Shown here: positions 41,192-49,482 of the stretch, piece after piece
How positions within the stretch are numbered: the first letter of the stretch is position 1
How the letters are laid out: each line of letters begins with the position of its first letter
Source of the DNA: Streptomyces olindensis
Lineage (GTDB): Bacteria; Actinomycetota; Actinomycetes; Streptomycetales; Streptomycetaceae
Length of the DNA stretch: 64,000 bases
Direction: 5' to 3'
Assembly (NCBI GenBank): GCA_000696115.1
Contig: JJOH01000108.1
Location: forward strand, 65,661 to 129,660
Made by a program: the position numbers and the translations under genes
Notes under the pieces: model-generated
What the model was told of the DNA's origin: nothing
What the model saw: only the letters and a program-made list of their open reading frames with translations
The model's database searches: none

Positions 41192-41764
41192 TCAGTAGGG
41201 CAGCAGGCCGTCCCGGCCCTCCAGCTCCATGGCGAGCCGCGCGGCGTGCTCCTTGATGGCGGTCAGGCCCGGCTTGCCCCAGGGCCGTGGCTCGACGTCG
41301 GCGACGCTGACCGTGCCCAGCACCAGGCCCGTGCCGTCGATGATCGGTGCGCCCAGGTAGGAGCGGACACCGAACTCGTCGACCACGGGGTTGCCGGCGA
41401 ACCGCGGATAGTCGTGGACGTCCTCCAGGACCAGGGCCTTGCGTCGCGCCACCACATGGGGGCAGAACCCATGGTCGCGGGGCAGCGTGCGGCCGAGCTG
41501 CGGGCTGGTGCCGTCGCTCCGCACGACCGGCGCCACGGCCGGGACGTACAGACCGGCGTAGAACTGCCCCTGCTCGCCGGGGAAGTTGACCATGGCGTAG
41601 GGCGCCCCGGTCAGCTCGGCGAGGCGGTGGGCGAAGGTGTCGAGTGCGGGTTCGGGGCGCTCCCCGAGGCCCAGCCCGCGCAGTCGGCGGGCGCGGGCCG
41701 GGGCCTCCTTGTCCTCGGGTGTGAGAAGCAGACGACCGGCCGGGCGCGGCGGGTCGTAGCTCAT
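41192..41764 (-). CDS. GAF domain protein adjoining the conservon, 190 aa
   Basis: One GAF domain occupies most of the chain: LDTFAHRLAELTGAPYAMVNFPGEQGQFYAGLYVP, RTLPRDHGFCPHVVARRKALVLEDVHDYPRFAGNPVVDEFGVRSYLGAPIID and GLVLGTVSVADVEPRPW. The FCPHVV segment places a Cys where some GAF sensors bind haem, flavin or metal, or react with oxidants. ATG 41764 has GGGAG 7 nt upstream. It is 60 bases downstream of cvnD on the same strand and may be a fifth member of the conservon system, sensing a small molecule or redox state. Confidence 0.87.
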   Translation of the reverse strand: MSYDPPRPAGRLLLTPEDKEAPARARRLRGLGLGERPEPALDTFAHRLAELTGAPYAMVNFPGEQGQFYAGLYVPAVAPVVRSDGTSPQLGRTLPRDHGFCPHVVARRKALVLEDVHDYPRFAGNPVVDEFGVRSYLGAPIIDGTGLVLGTVSVADVEPRPWGKPGLTAIKEHAARLAMELEGRDGLLPY

Positions 41765-41824
41765 GGGCACGCTCCCGGAGTGTGGGCATGCGTCATATAC
41801 GGTCTCCCTGATGGTGGTTGGAGA

Positions 41825-42454
41825 TCACATGTGGGCGCCATACCCCGTCGCGGGGGCGGGCGCGTGGGCGATGAGGTGGCGCACCAGGGTCAGCAGGGTC
41901 TGGACCCCGGAGCTGGAGATCCGGGCGTCGCAGCACACGACGGGGACCTCCTCAGGCAGGTCGAGTGCCGCGCGCACCTCCTCGGGGTCGTAGCGGTGGG
42001 AACCGTCGAACTCGTTGACGGCGATGATGAAGCCGAGGCCGCGCTGCTCGAAGAAGTCGACGGCCGCGAAACACTCCTGGAGGCGTCGGGTGTCGGCGAG
42101 GATGACCGCCCCGAGCGCTCCCTCGCACAACTCGTCCCACATGAACCAGAATCGCTCCTGGCCGGGCGTGCCGAAGAGGTAGAGCACGTGCTGCGGGTCG
42201 AGCGTGATGCGGCCGAAGTCCATGGCCACGGTCGTCTCGACCTTGTTCTCGATGCCGTCGAGGTTGTCGGTCGCGGCGCTGACGGTGGTGAGCAGCTCCT
42301 CCGTGCTGAGCGGTGCGATCTCGCTGACCGCGCCGACGAAGGTCGTCTTGCCCACGCCGAACCCGCCCGCCACCAGGATCTTCAGCGCGGTGGGAAACGG
42401 GTCGGCGCCGCGGCCGGGTCCGTCGGCGTAGTCAGAGCTGTCGTCGTAGTCCAT
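41825..42454 (-). CDS. cvnD: Conservon small GTPase
   Basis: A Ras-like GTP-binding protein of the MglA-related CvnD family. Walker A is GGFGVGKTT (residues 30-38), switch II is TLDPQHVLYLFGTPGQERFWFMWDELCEGALGAVILADTRR (DxxGQ-type replaced by GTPGQ), and the base-specific segment is FIIAVNEFD. ATG 42454 lies inside the end of cvnC (23-nt overlap). In known conservons CvnD interacts with CvnA, B and C on the membrane in a manner likened to eukaryotic G-protein signalling. Confidence 0.95.
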   Translation of the reverse strand: MDYDDSSDYADGPGRGADPFPTALKILVAGGFGVGKTTFVGAVSEIAPLSTEELLTTVSAATDNLDGIENKVETTVAMDFGRITLDPQHVLYLFGTPGQERFWFMWDELCEGALGAVILADTRRLQECFAAVDFFEQRGLGFIIAVNEFDGSHRYDPEEVRAALDLPEEVPVVCCDARISSSGVQTLLTLVRHLIAHAPAPATGYGAHM

Positions 42455-42803
42455 CGAGCACTGCCTCCAGAAGAGCCCGGTCCGTCGGGTTGTGGTGGAA
42501 CGCGGGGGGCTTGGTGGTCAGCGCCCCGCAGTCGACGAGGTCCGCCAGCAGCACCTTGGTGACGGCCACCGGCAGTTTCAGATACGCGGCCACCTCGGCG
42601 ACCGCGACGGGCACACGGCACCGCTCGAGCGCCTCCGCGTGTTCGGGGCCGAGATAGCCGAGGGGGGTCGCCCCGGTGGCCATCACCTGCGACACGAGGT
42701 CGAGCGCGACGGTGGGACGGGTACGGCCGTTGCTGACCGTGAACGGGCGCACCAGGCGCCCGGCCGCGTCGTCGAGCCAGGGCCCGTCACCGGCCGCCGT
42801 CAC
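42432..42803 (-). CDS. cvnC: Conservon protein CvnC, DUF742, 123 aa
   Basis: A DUF742 winged-helix-like protein: RLVRPFTVSNGRTRPTVALDLVSQV, LGPEHAEALERCRVPVAVAEVAAYLKLPVAVTKVLLADLVDCGALTTKPP and the C-terminal ALLEAVLDGLRRQL. GTG 42803 starts 2 bases after the cvnB stop with GAGG upstream. Its frame overlaps cvnD by 23 nt. It links the CvnA/B sensor to the GTPase in current models. Confidence 0.93.
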   Translation of the reverse strand: MTAAGDGPWLDDAAGRLVRPFTVSNGRTRPTVALDLVSQVMATGATPLGYLGPEHAEALERCRVPVAVAEVAAYLKLPVAVTKVLLADLVDCGALTTKPPAFHHNPTDRALLEAVLDGLRRQL

Positions 42804-42805
42804 GC

Positions 42806-43237
42806 TCAAGGCCTCATCGCCGGGGATTCGACGGACTGCCGGGGAGCGGTCACCAGGTAGGGGCGGACGCTCTTGACCAGCATCGCCATCTCGTAGCCGA
42901 GCACGGCCGCGTCGGCCTCCCGGCCGGCGAGCACGGCCAGGCAGGTGCCGGAGCCGGCGGTGGTGACGAACAGCAGGGTCGAGTCGAGCTCGACCACGAC
43001 CTGCCGTACGTCGCCGCCGTCGCCGAAGCGGACGCCGGCGCTGCGGCCGAGGGAGTACAGGCCCGAGGCCAGCGCGGCCATGTGGTCGGCGCTGTCCGGG
43101 TCGAGGCCGTGCACGGACTTCACGAGTCCGTCGCAGGACAGCAGCACGGCGGCGGTCGTGTGCGGTACGCGCTGCACGAGGCCGCTCATCAGCCAGTCGA
43201 GATCGGATACATGGGCGGTCGGCGCATCGCTCGCCAT
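42806..43237 (-). CDS. cvnB: Conservon roadblock/LC7 protein
   Basis: A roadblock/LC7 fold: LDWLMSGLVQRVPHTTAAVLLSCDGLVKSVHGLDPDSADHMAALASGLYSLGRSAGVRFG and VVVELDSTLLFVTTAGSGTCLAVLAGREADAAVLGYEMAMLVKSV. In conservons these regulate the nucleotide state of CvnD. ATG 43237; the gap to cvnA is 68 bases. Confidence 0.95.
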   Translation of the reverse strand: MASDAPTAHVSDLDWLMSGLVQRVPHTTAAVLLSCDGLVKSVHGLDPDSADHMAALASGLYSLGRSAGVRFGDGGDVRQVVVELDSTLLFVTTAGSGTCLAVLAGREADAAVLGYEMAMLVKSVRPYLVTAPRQSVESPAMRP

Positions 43238-43305
43238 GGTGGATCGACTCCTTGGGGTACGAAGGTCTGCGGGAGCGCTGGGGGTGGGGGTGGAAACGGG
43301 GGTGG

Positions 43306-45516
43306 TCATCCGGCGGGTGCGCTCCCGTCGTGCCGGGTGGTGGTGTGGTCGGGGCGGGACGCGCCCGCACCGTCCCGTAGGCCGCGTGCCTCGGTGGTGC
43401 GGACTGCGTCCATGGAGGCCGGGGTGGTCGAGGAGGGCAGCTCGGTGGGGAGCGGCTCCAGTTGTGCCGGCTGCCGGGGGATCGGATCCCTGTGGGCGGG
43501 CTCCCTGTCCCTGTGGGAAGACATGGTGTCGCCCCACTCCATGTTCCCGGCCTCCATGTTCTGTTGGGCCTCGGCGAGGCTGATGCCGCGCTGGAAGGCC
43601 GCCATCAGACCGGGGTCGTGGCCGACAAGGTGCTCGGGGTCCTGGCGGGGCGCCGGGCCGTCGCGCAACTGGGGTGCGATGTGCTCCTGGGCGCGGCGGC
43701 GGGGCAGTTGGGGCTTGCCCATGGTGCCGGGCACGGCGCCGTTGTGCGGGGTGGGCGGCGCGGCCACGTTCTCGGCGAGGATGCGCCGGTCGTCGGCGCT
43801 GATGCCGGGCCGGGCCTCGGCCGGGGTGGGCCGCTCGCGGCGGGCGCCGCGCACGGGCAGCGGCGCGGGCCGGCCGTTCTTCGGGCTGCCGCCCGCGGCC
43901 GGTTCGGCCGCCTGCCGGTACCCATCGGGCGCGAGGCCGGCCGCGGACGGGCCGGTGGGAACCGCGGACGGGTCGACGGATGCCCTGCCCGGGACGGCGG
44001 ATGGCGCGGACGGGATGGCGGATGCCGCCGGGCCGGACGACCGCGCCTCCGACGCGGGCACCGGCATGGACGAGAAGCCGGACACCGTCCCCTCGGCGGG
44101 CGACCTCCCCTCGGACAGGCCGAGGGCTCCGGCTCCACCCGAAGGCTGCGCGCCCTGCGCCGCCCGCCCGTGCTGCCCCGTCTGCCCGTGCTCCCCCGCC
44201 TGCCCGTGCTGCCCCGTCTGCCGCATCGGCACGGCCGGGCGCTCAACACCCGTCGCCGTACCGCCGCCCTGGGGCCGGCCCGCACCGCCGGGCGCTCCCG
44301 CCTCCGCCCCGAGCAGCGCCTGCGGCACGACGAGCACCGCCTGCACTCCGCCGTAGATGTTGGTCTGCAGGCGGACGGTGATGCCGTGCCGCCGGGCCAG
44401 CTGCGAGACGACGAAGAGCCCGATGCGGCCGTCGGCGAGGAGCCGGGCGACGTTCACCTGGTCCGGGTCGGCGAGCAGCGCGTTCATGCGCGTCTGCTCC
44501 TCCAGGGGCATGCCGAGTCCGCGGTCCTCGACCTCGACGGCGAGCCCGGAGGTGACAAGGCCCGCGCGCAGCAGCACCTGGGTGTGCGGGGCGGAGAACA
44601 CCGTGGCGTTCTCGACGAGTTCGGCCAGCAGGTGGATGACGTCGGCGACGGCGTGCCCGCGCAGGGTGCCGTCGACGGGCGGCACGAGCTTGACCCGGGA
44701 GTACTGCTCGACCTCGGCGATGGCCGAGCGCAGCACCTCGGTCATGGAGACCGGGTTGCTCCACTGGCGGCGGGAGACGGCCCCGCCGAGCACGGCGAGG
44801 TTCTCGGCGTGGCGGCGGATGCGCGTGGCGAGGTGGTCGACGTGGAAGAGCCCCTTGAGCAGGTCGGGGTCCTCCATCTCGTTCTCCAGCTCGTCCAGGA
44901 TGGAGATCTCGCGGTGCACCAGGGACTGCAGGCGCCGGGCGAGGTTGACGAACACCTCCAGCTTCTGTTCGCTGCCGGCCTGGCTGGAGAGCTGCGAGGC
45001 CTGGACGACGGCGGTGACGGCGCCGTCGTGCGCGCGGGCCAGGTCGCAGGAGAGGAGTTCGAAGTCGTCGGCGTCCTGGGCGGCGCCGTCGCGCGGGCTC
45101 TGCGGACTGTGCTGCGGCGGTCCGTCACCGCGGCGCAGCGTCTCGACCAGGGCGCGCAGGTCGGCCTCGCGCCGGACGGTGGCGCGGCGCAGCACGCCGA
45201 TGCGGTCGTGCACGGACCTGGCGGCCCGGTTGGCCGCCACCGCGGCGACGACGATGCCGACGAGGGTCACGAAGACCGCGCCGGCGAGTACGGCCCACAG
45301 CGTGAGGCCCGGCCGTGTTCCGGTGGAGCGGACGGTGAAGAGGACGGCGGCGCAGCCGCTCAGGGCGACGGCGACGGGCGGCAGTACCGCGAGACGCAGC
45401 AGTTGCGGCCGTATGTGGGTCTCGGGCAGCGCGGTGGCGGTGCGGGCGGCCGGCCGCCCGTGCCGCCCGCCCTCACGGCGGTCTGCGCGTGCGGCCGGGG
45501 CGCGGAGGTGAGACAT
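43306..45516 (-). CDS. cvnA: Conservon sensor kinase-like protein, 736 aa
   Basis: Two transmembrane helices (about residues 33-85: LLRLAVLPPVAVALSGCAAVLF and LTLWAVLAGAVFVTLVGIVVAAVAA), a coiled region with VNLARRLQSLVHREISILDELENEMEDPDLLKGLFHVDHLATRIRRHAENLAVLGG, and an ATPase domain (VIHLLAELVENATVFSAPHTQVLLR, VEDRGLGMPLEEQ, GLFVVSQLARRHGITVRLQ). The last 300 residues are a Pro/Ala/Gly-rich disordered tail with a Gln/His/Gly repeat. No classical phospho-His box is evident, as in other CvnA proteins. ATG 45516 has GAGG upstream; a frame extension to 45771 is rejected as too basic and repetitive. Confidence 0.93.
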   Translation of the reverse strand: MSHLRAPAARADRREGGRHGRPAARTATALPETHIRPQLLRLAVLPPVAVALSGCAAVLFTVRSTGTRPGLTLWAVLAGAVFVTLVGIVVAAVAANRAARSVHDRIGVLRRATVRREADLRALVETLRRGDGPPQHSPQSPRDGAAQDADDFELLSCDLARAHDGAVTAVVQASQLSSQAGSEQKLEVFVNLARRLQSLVHREISILDELENEMEDPDLLKGLFHVDHLATRIRRHAENLAVLGGAVSRRQWSNPVSMTEVLRSAIAEVEQYSRVKLVPPVDGTLRGHAVADVIHLLAELVENATVFSAPHTQVLLRAGLVTSGLAVEVEDRGLGMPLEEQTRMNALLADPDQVNVARLLADGRIGLFVVSQLARRHGITVRLQTNIYGGVQAVLVVPQALLGAEAGAPGGAGRPQGGGTATGVERPAVPMRQTGQHGQAGEHGQTGQHGRAAQGAQPSGGAGALGLSEGRSPAEGTVSGFSSMPVPASEARSSGPAASAIPSAPSAVPGRASVDPSAVPTGPSAAGLAPDGYRQAAEPAAGGSPKNGRPAPLPVRGARRERPTPAEARPGISADDRRILAENVAAPPTPHNGAVPGTMGKPQLPRRRAQEHIAPQLRDGPAPRQDPEHLVGHDPGLMAAFQRGISLAEAQQNMEAGNMEWGDTMSSHRDREPAHRDPIPRQPAQLEPLPTELPSSTTPASMDAVRTTEARGLRDGAGASRPDHTTTRHDGSAPAG
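44167..44220. repeat. 18-bp tandem repeat, 3 copies, within cvnA
   Basis: Units 44167-44184 and 44203-44220 are identical and the middle unit (44185-44202) differs at three positions. They encode Q-T-G-Q-H-G / Q-A-G-E-H-G / Q-T-G-Q-H-G in the disordered tail of CvnA. Confidence 0.9.
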
Positions 45517-45860
45517 CGGTGTCCTCGTACTGGTCCGTCGGTCCTGGCTGCCAGGGGGGCTCGCGGAGGTGTGGACCGGCTCGCGCGGCCGCTTCCGCGC
45601 GCCCCGGGCCGTCCGTCCGGACTCGCGCCGTTCCCGCCCGGCACCGGCCCGGCCGGGGTCCGTATGCCGCTCCGGGGCGGCGGCCACGGCCGCGCCCGTG
45701 CCGGCCTCGGTCGCGCTCGGGCAGCGGGGATCCTCCTCGCGTCGACTCCCTCGTCCGCCTTGCGCCTGCACGTGCCGGCCCCCGCTCCTTGATCCGTCTG
45801 TTTCCCGACGGCCACTGACAGTAGTCGCCAGCGCATCATGTGCGGTGGGCAGTTGACAAA

Positions 45861-45892
45861 CTCATACGGTGAGCGTCCCGCTCTGGTATGAG
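45861..45892. promoter_or_regulatory. Nested palindrome in the cvnA upstream region
   Basis: Outer arms CTCATAC (45861-45867) and GTATGAG (45886-45892) enclose inner arms GAGCG (45871-45875) and CGCTC (45879-45883). The nesting suits either a dimeric regulator binding site or an RNA hairpin in a long cvnA leader, about 345 bases ahead of the start codon. Confidence 0.45.
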
Positions 45893-45940
45893 GTCTCGTA
45901 CGACAGACCGATAACCCCGTCATACATCCGACCGCACACG

Positions 45941-45950
45941 GAAACGTTTC
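45941..45950. promoter_or_regulatory. GAAACGTTTC palindrome, LacI-type half-site pair
   Basis: A perfect 10-bp dyad with the central CG typical of LacI/GalR operators. The gene it would control is unclear: cvnA is more than 400 bases away and the MBL gene converges. Confidence 0.3.
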
Positions 45951-45982
45951 GATCCGACCTGGTCAGAAGCGGTCACACAGAG

Positions 45983-46025
45983 ACGGCGAGGGCCGGGGAG
46001 CCTCTCGCTCCCCGGCCCTCGCCGT
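45983..46025 (-). terminator. 19-bp perfect hairpin after the MBL-fold gene
   Basis: Arms 45983-46001 and 46007-46025 are exact complements with a CTCTC loop, 22 bases past the stop of the leftward MBL gene. No T-run follows, as is common for Streptomyces terminators. Confidence 0.8.
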
Positions 46026-46046
46026 CCGTCCGTACCGCGCCTCGAG

Positions 46047-47357
46047 TCAGCCCGCCGGGAGTGTCTCGGGGTCCTCGGTACCCTTGCCCGCCCCACCCCG
46101 GCCGTCACGCTGCGTATCAGCCTGGGCCACGGCTGCCGCGTCCGAGACGGCCTTGATCGTGGCGTCGGCGAGGGCCTCCCCCACCGAACCGCCACCGACC
46201 GAACCGCCACCGACCGAACCGCCGCCGCCCGGACGGCCGCCGGTCGGGGCGAGCGCCACCCCTCGCCACCACGGCTCCGATGGGACAGTCTCGGCCGTGG
46301 GCTCGAAGGGCTCGCCCGGGCGGGGCAGGGCGACGCGGGAGCCCACGGCGCGGGCCGCCGCGACCGTGCCCTCGCCCGGATCCGCCCACGGATGTGTCGC
46401 CAGGTTGAACGTGGCCCAGTGGATCGGCAGCATCGGGCCGTGCTCCGGTCCGCCCTGGAGGTCCAGGTGGGCGCGCATGCCCTCGTCGGGGGTCATGTGG
46501 ATGTCGGGCCAGAAGTCGGAGTACGCGCCGATCTGGATCATCGTGGCGTCGAACGGCCCGTGCTCGGCGCCGATCTCCTGGAAGCCGTCGAAGTAACCGG
46601 TGTCGCCGCTGTGGTAGATCCGGTGTTCGTCACCGGCGACGACCCAGGAGGCCCACAGGGTGTGCTGGGTGTTGCGCAGTCCCCGGCCGCAGAAGTGCCG
46701 GGCCGGGGTGGCCGTCAGGGTGAGGCCGTCGATCTTCGTCGACTCGTGCCAGTCCAGTTCGCGCAGCCGGTCGGCGGAGACGCCCCAGTGCTCCAGGTGG
46801 GCGCCGACGCCGAGCGGGACGGCGAACAGCGTGTCCGTGCCGGCCAGGGCCTTGATGGTGGGCATGTCCAGGTGGTCGTAGTGGTCGTGCGAGATGACCA
46901 CCACGTCGACCGGGCCGAGCGCGGCCAGCGGCAGGGGCACGGGGTGCAGCCGCTTGGGGCCGGCGAAGGGGAACGGGGAGCAGCGTTCGCCCCACACCGG
47001 GTCGAAGAGCACCCGGCGGCCGTCGATCTCCGCGAGCACGCTGGAGTGCCCCATCCAGGTCAGGCGCAGCCCGGTGGCCGGCGGCCGGGCGATGTCGGCG
47101 AGGGTGGTGGCGTGCACCGGCACCGTGCCCTTGGGGGCGCGGCGGGGCCGGGTCTCCTTGTCGAAGAAGACCTTCGCGAAGTCCAGGGTCGAGCCCGAGG
47201 GCCGGGTCCGCGCGGGGCCGCCGGGGTTCTGGAAGACCCCGTCCTTGAAGTGGGGCGATCTGCGGATGCGCGCCATGCGCTCGCCGCTGGGGTCCGCGCC
47301 GAACGCCTCGGGCCGCAGCGCGCGGAGCCCGGAGTTCAGGGAACGGGAACCGGCCAC
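46047..47357 (-). CDS. Metallo-beta-lactamase-fold hydrolase (UlaG/NAPE-PLD-like), 436 aa
   Basis: A binuclear zinc hydrolase. Metal-binding signatures are VVVISHDHYDHLDMPTIKAL (HxHxDH), a His in LTLTATPARHFCGRG, HRIYHSGDTGYFDGF (Asp bridging) and MLPIHWATFNLATHPW. The N-terminal 60 residues with RSPHFKDGVFQNP are typical of the NAPE-PLD/RomA branch, so a phosphodiester or lactone substrate is possible. The C-terminal 60 residues are a Gly/Ser linker (GGGSV repeats from a 15-bp tandem repeat) and an Ala/Asp-rich tail that varies. GTG 47357. A strong hairpin follows the stop. Confidence 0.9.
   Translation of the reverse strand: MAGSRSLNSGLRALRPEAFGADPSGERMARIRRSPHFKDGVFQNPGGPARTRPSGSTLDFAKVFFDKETRPRRAPKGTVPVHATTLADIARPPATGLRLTWMGHSSVLAEIDGRRVLFDPVWGERCSPFPFAGPKRLHPVPLPLAALGPVDVVVISHDHYDHLDMPTIKALAGTDTLFAVPLGVGAHLEHWGVSADRLRELDWHESTKIDGLTLTATPARHFCGRGLRNTQHTLWASWVVAGDEHRIYHSGDTGYFDGFQEIGAEHGPFDATMIQIGAYSDFWPDIHMTPDEGMRAHLDLQGGPEHGPMLPIHWATFNLATHPWADPGEGTVAAARAVGSRVALPRPGEPFEPTAETVPSEPWWRGVALAPTGGRPGGGGSVGGGSVGGGSVGEALADATIKAVSDAAAVAQADTQRDGRGGAGKGTEDPETLPAG
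46182..46226. repeat. 15-bp tandem repeat encoding GGGSV linkers
   Basis: Units 46182-46196, 46197-46211 and 46212-46226 differ at only one or two positions. In frame they give the Gly-Gly-Gly-Ser-Val repeats near the C-terminus of the MBL hydrolase. Confidence 0.85.
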
Positions 47358-47443
47358 GGTACCTCCAGGTGGAGTCGGTCAGGCTTTCCATTATGGTCGG
47401 CCCCTCCGACAACACCGGTGCACAGGGGTCCCGCCCGGGGCGA

Positions 47444-47463
47444 TACTGACCGATGATTCAGTA
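47444..47463. promoter_or_regulatory. Inverted repeat TACTGA-N8-TCAGTA upstream of the dehydrogenase
   Basis: Perfect 6-bp arms lie 20-39 bases ahead of ATG 47483, and GATT-CAGT-AATC overlaps the right arm. It sits in the only A/T-rich patch of the gap. The TetR gene just downstream of the dehydrogenase is the obvious candidate ligand. Confidence 0.5.
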
Positions 47464-47482
47464 ATCTCGCGAAGGAGCCCGC

Positions 47483-48661
47483 ATGTCCGGCCCCCTGCTG
47501 TCCCTCACCTGGACCGACCACGTCACCGGCCGGCGGGGCTTCCTGGTCGTCGACCGGCTGGTGCGCGGAGTCGCCAGCGGCGGTCTGCGGATGCGTCCGG
47601 GCTGCACCCTGGACGAGGTCGCCGGCCTGGCCCGCGGCATGACCGTGAAGGAGGCCCTGCACTACGACCCCGGCAGCCGCTACGTCCCGCTCGGCGGCGC
47701 GAAGGGCGGCATCGACTGCGACCCGCGGGATCCGGAGGCGTACCCGCTGCTGGTGCGCTACCTGCGCGCCATGCGGCCGTACGTCGAGGGCCTGTGGACG
47801 ACGGGCGAGGACCTCGGCCTCAGTCAGGACCTGGTGGACCTGGCCGCCGCCGAGGCGGGGCTGGTCTCCTCGATCCAGGCCGTGTACCCGCTGCTCGACG
47901 ACGAGTCCGAGGCCCGGCGGCGGCTCGCGGACGCGTTCGCGGTCGAGGTGGACGGCATCGGCCTGGACGAGTTGGTCGGCGGCTGCGGTGTGGCCGAGGC
48001 GGCCCTCACGGCCCTGGACCGGGCGGGCCTGCCGTACGCGGGCACCCGGGTCGCCCTCCAGGGGTTCGGCACCATGGGCGGGGCCACCGCGCGTTTCCTC
48101 ACGCGCGCGGGGCTCACGATCGTGGCGGTGGCCGACATCAAGGGCACGATCGCCAACCCGGCGGGCCTCGACGTCGAGGCGCTGCTCGCCGCGCGGGACG
48201 CCCACGGCACCGTGGACCGTTCGGCGCTGCGGCCGGGCGACCGCGACCTGCCGGGCGACGCCTGGCTGTCGGCCGACGCGGAGGTGCTGGTGCCGGCGGC
48301 GGTCTCGTACGCGATCGACGCCGGGAACCAGGGGCGGATCACCGCCCGTTGGGTTGTCGAGGCGGCCAACATGCCGGTACGGCCGGAGGCGGAGCCGCTG
48401 CTGGCCGCGCGCGGGGTGACGGTACTGCCGGACGTCGTGGTGAACTCCGGCACGAACGCCTGGTGGTGGTGGACGCTGTTCGGGGACATCGGCGCGGACG
48501 CCGAGGAGGCGTTCGCGTACACGCGCCGCTCGATGCGGGCCCTGGTCGAGCTGATGCTCGCCCGCGCGCGGGCCGAGGGGACGACGCCCCGGGCCGCTGC
48601 CCACGCGATCGCCGCGGACCGGCTGCCGGTGATCGCGGAGCGGTTCGGCTGGTACCGCTGA
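47483..48661 (+). CDS. Glu/Leu/Phe/Val-type amino acid dehydrogenase, 392 aa
   Basis: Oxidative deamination of an amino acid with NAD(P)+. The N-terminal dimerisation/catalytic domain has GGLRMRPGCTLDEVAGLARGMTVKEAL and YVPLGGAKGGIDCDP, where the Lys of GGAKGGI is the family's catalytic residue. The Rossmann domain has RVALQGFGTMGGATARFLTRAG. YAIDAGNQGRITARWVVEAANMPV and LPDVVVNSGTNAWWWWTLFG follow. It differs from GdhA by the short N-terminus. AAGGAG precedes ATG 47483, and the palindrome just upstream may be bound by the TetR protein encoded 75 bases downstream. Confidence 0.92.
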   Translation: MSGPLLSLTWTDHVTGRRGFLVVDRLVRGVASGGLRMRPGCTLDEVAGLARGMTVKEALHYDPGSRYVPLGGAKGGIDCDPRDPEAYPLLVRYLRAMRPYVEGLWTTGEDLGLSQDLVDLAAAEAGLVSSIQAVYPLLDDESEARRRLADAFAVEVDGIGLDELVGGCGVAEAALTALDRAGLPYAGTRVALQGFGTMGGATARFLTRAGLTIVAVADIKGTIANPAGLDVEALLAARDAHGTVDRSALRPGDRDLPGDAWLSADAEVLVPAAVSYAIDAGNQGRITARWVVEAANMPVRPEAEPLLAARGVTVLPDVVVNSGTNAWWWWTLFGDIGADAEEAFAYTRRSMRALVELMLARARAEGTTPRAAAHAIAADRLPVIAERFGWYR

Positions 48662-48736
48662 GGCGGTCGCGCAGCCTGTGCCGGACCGGCCGGATCCGCA
48701 CGTCGGGGCCCGGCGGTGCGTGGGTAGGGTGACGGC

Positions 48737-49357
48737 GTGACGAGAGTCCGGTTGAGCGTGGCGGAACGGCGCGGTGAGCTGCTGCGGGCCGCCATCGAGC
48801 AGATCGAGGCCCGGGGCGTGGCGGCGGTCAGGATCGCCGACGTGGCCTCGGCGCTCGGGGTGAGCAACGCGCTGGTGCTCTACCACTTCTCGACGAAGGA
48901 GCAGTTGGTCGCCGCCGCGTTCCGGCACGCGGCCGAGGCCGACCTCGCGCACCTGCGCAAGCTGCTCGGCCGCCGTACGTCGGCGCTGCGCCGGCTGCGG
49001 TCGGCCGTGCGGTGGTACGCCCCCACCGGCCAGGCCAAGGGCTGGCGACTGTGGATCGAGGGCTGGGCGGCGGCGCTGCGCGAGCCCGCGCTGCGGGAGG
49101 TCGCCCAGGACCTCGACCGGCAGTGGAAGGCGGCCATCGCCGAGGTCATCGCGGAGGGAGTGGCGGCGGGCGAGTTCCGCTGCCCGGACCCGCACGGCAC
49201 GGCCCTGCGCCTCACCGCCCTCCTCGACGGCCTCGCCGTCCAGCTGACGTCCTACGCCGGCGCGGTGCCGCGGGCGCGGGCACAGCAGTGGACGGACGAG
49301 GCGCTGGCACGCGAACTGGGCCTGGAGGGGCAGGCGCTGCCGCCCCCGGGGCAGTAG
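48737..49357 (+). CDS. TetR family regulator (BetI-like), 206 aa
   Basis: HTH at residues 8-55: RRGELLRAAIEQIEARGVAAVRIADVASALGVSNALVLYHFSTKEQLVAAAF. The C-terminal domain (WRLWIEGWAAALREPALREVAQDLDRQWKAAIAEVIAEGVAAGEF) is of the BetI/TetR_C_6 type. GTG 48737 has TAGGGT 7-12 nt upstream and no Shine-Dalgarno sequence, so it may be leaderless. Same orientation as the dehydrogenase and 75 bases behind it, so it may repress the dehydrogenase gene. Confidence 0.9.
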   Translation: MTRVRLSVAERRGELLRAAIEQIEARGVAAVRIADVASALGVSNALVLYHFSTKEQLVAAAFRHAAEADLAHLRKLLGRRTSALRRLRSAVRWYAPTGQAKGWRLWIEGWAAALREPALREVAQDLDRQWKAAIAEVIAEGVAAGEFRCPDPHGTALRLTALLDGLAVQLTSYAGAVPRARAQQWTDEALARELGLEGQALPPPGQ

Positions 49358-49422
49358 GCCACCGTGGAGCGGGCCGCGCCGGCGTCCGCCGACGCGGCCC
49401 TCCCCGCGAAAGGCCCTTTCAC

Positions 49423-49482
49423 GCCACCGAGGCTCAGGCCACGGAAGCCCAAGCCCCGGAAGCTCACGCCACCGAGGCGATC
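49423..49482. repeat. 15-bp tandem repeat, 4 copies, at the end of the SGNH gene
   Basis: Units at 49423, 49438, 49453 and 49468 follow GCCMCSGARGCYSAN with scattered changes. The array spans the gap after the TetR gene and the last codons of the SGNH gene. Confidence 0.75.

Larger units (their letters stand above)
45517..46046. other. 530-bp intergenic region upstream of the conservon
   Basis: No gene is supported. It holds, from left to right, the probable leader of cvnA, a nested palindrome at 45861-45892, a GAAACGTTTC palindrome at 45941-45950 flanked by direct repeats of ATCCGACC (45926-45933 and 45952-45959), and the terminator at 45983-46025. Open frames here are GC-rich and lack a codon pattern. 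Confidence 0.6.

Noticed and set aside
45517..45771. Longer start for cvnA at 45771
   Set aside because: The added 85 residues are basic, Pro/Arg-rich and lack a ribosome site; ATG 45516 has GAGG and gives the usual CvnA N-terminus.
43462..45792. A 776-codon plus-strand frame opposite cvnA
   Set aside because: It is a reverse shadow of the conservon gene with His/Arg/Gly-rich sequence and no ribosome site.
44167..49482. Possible CRISPR-like arrays
   Set aside because: The repeats are head-to-tail without spacers, in coding or leader DNA, and no cas gene is present.
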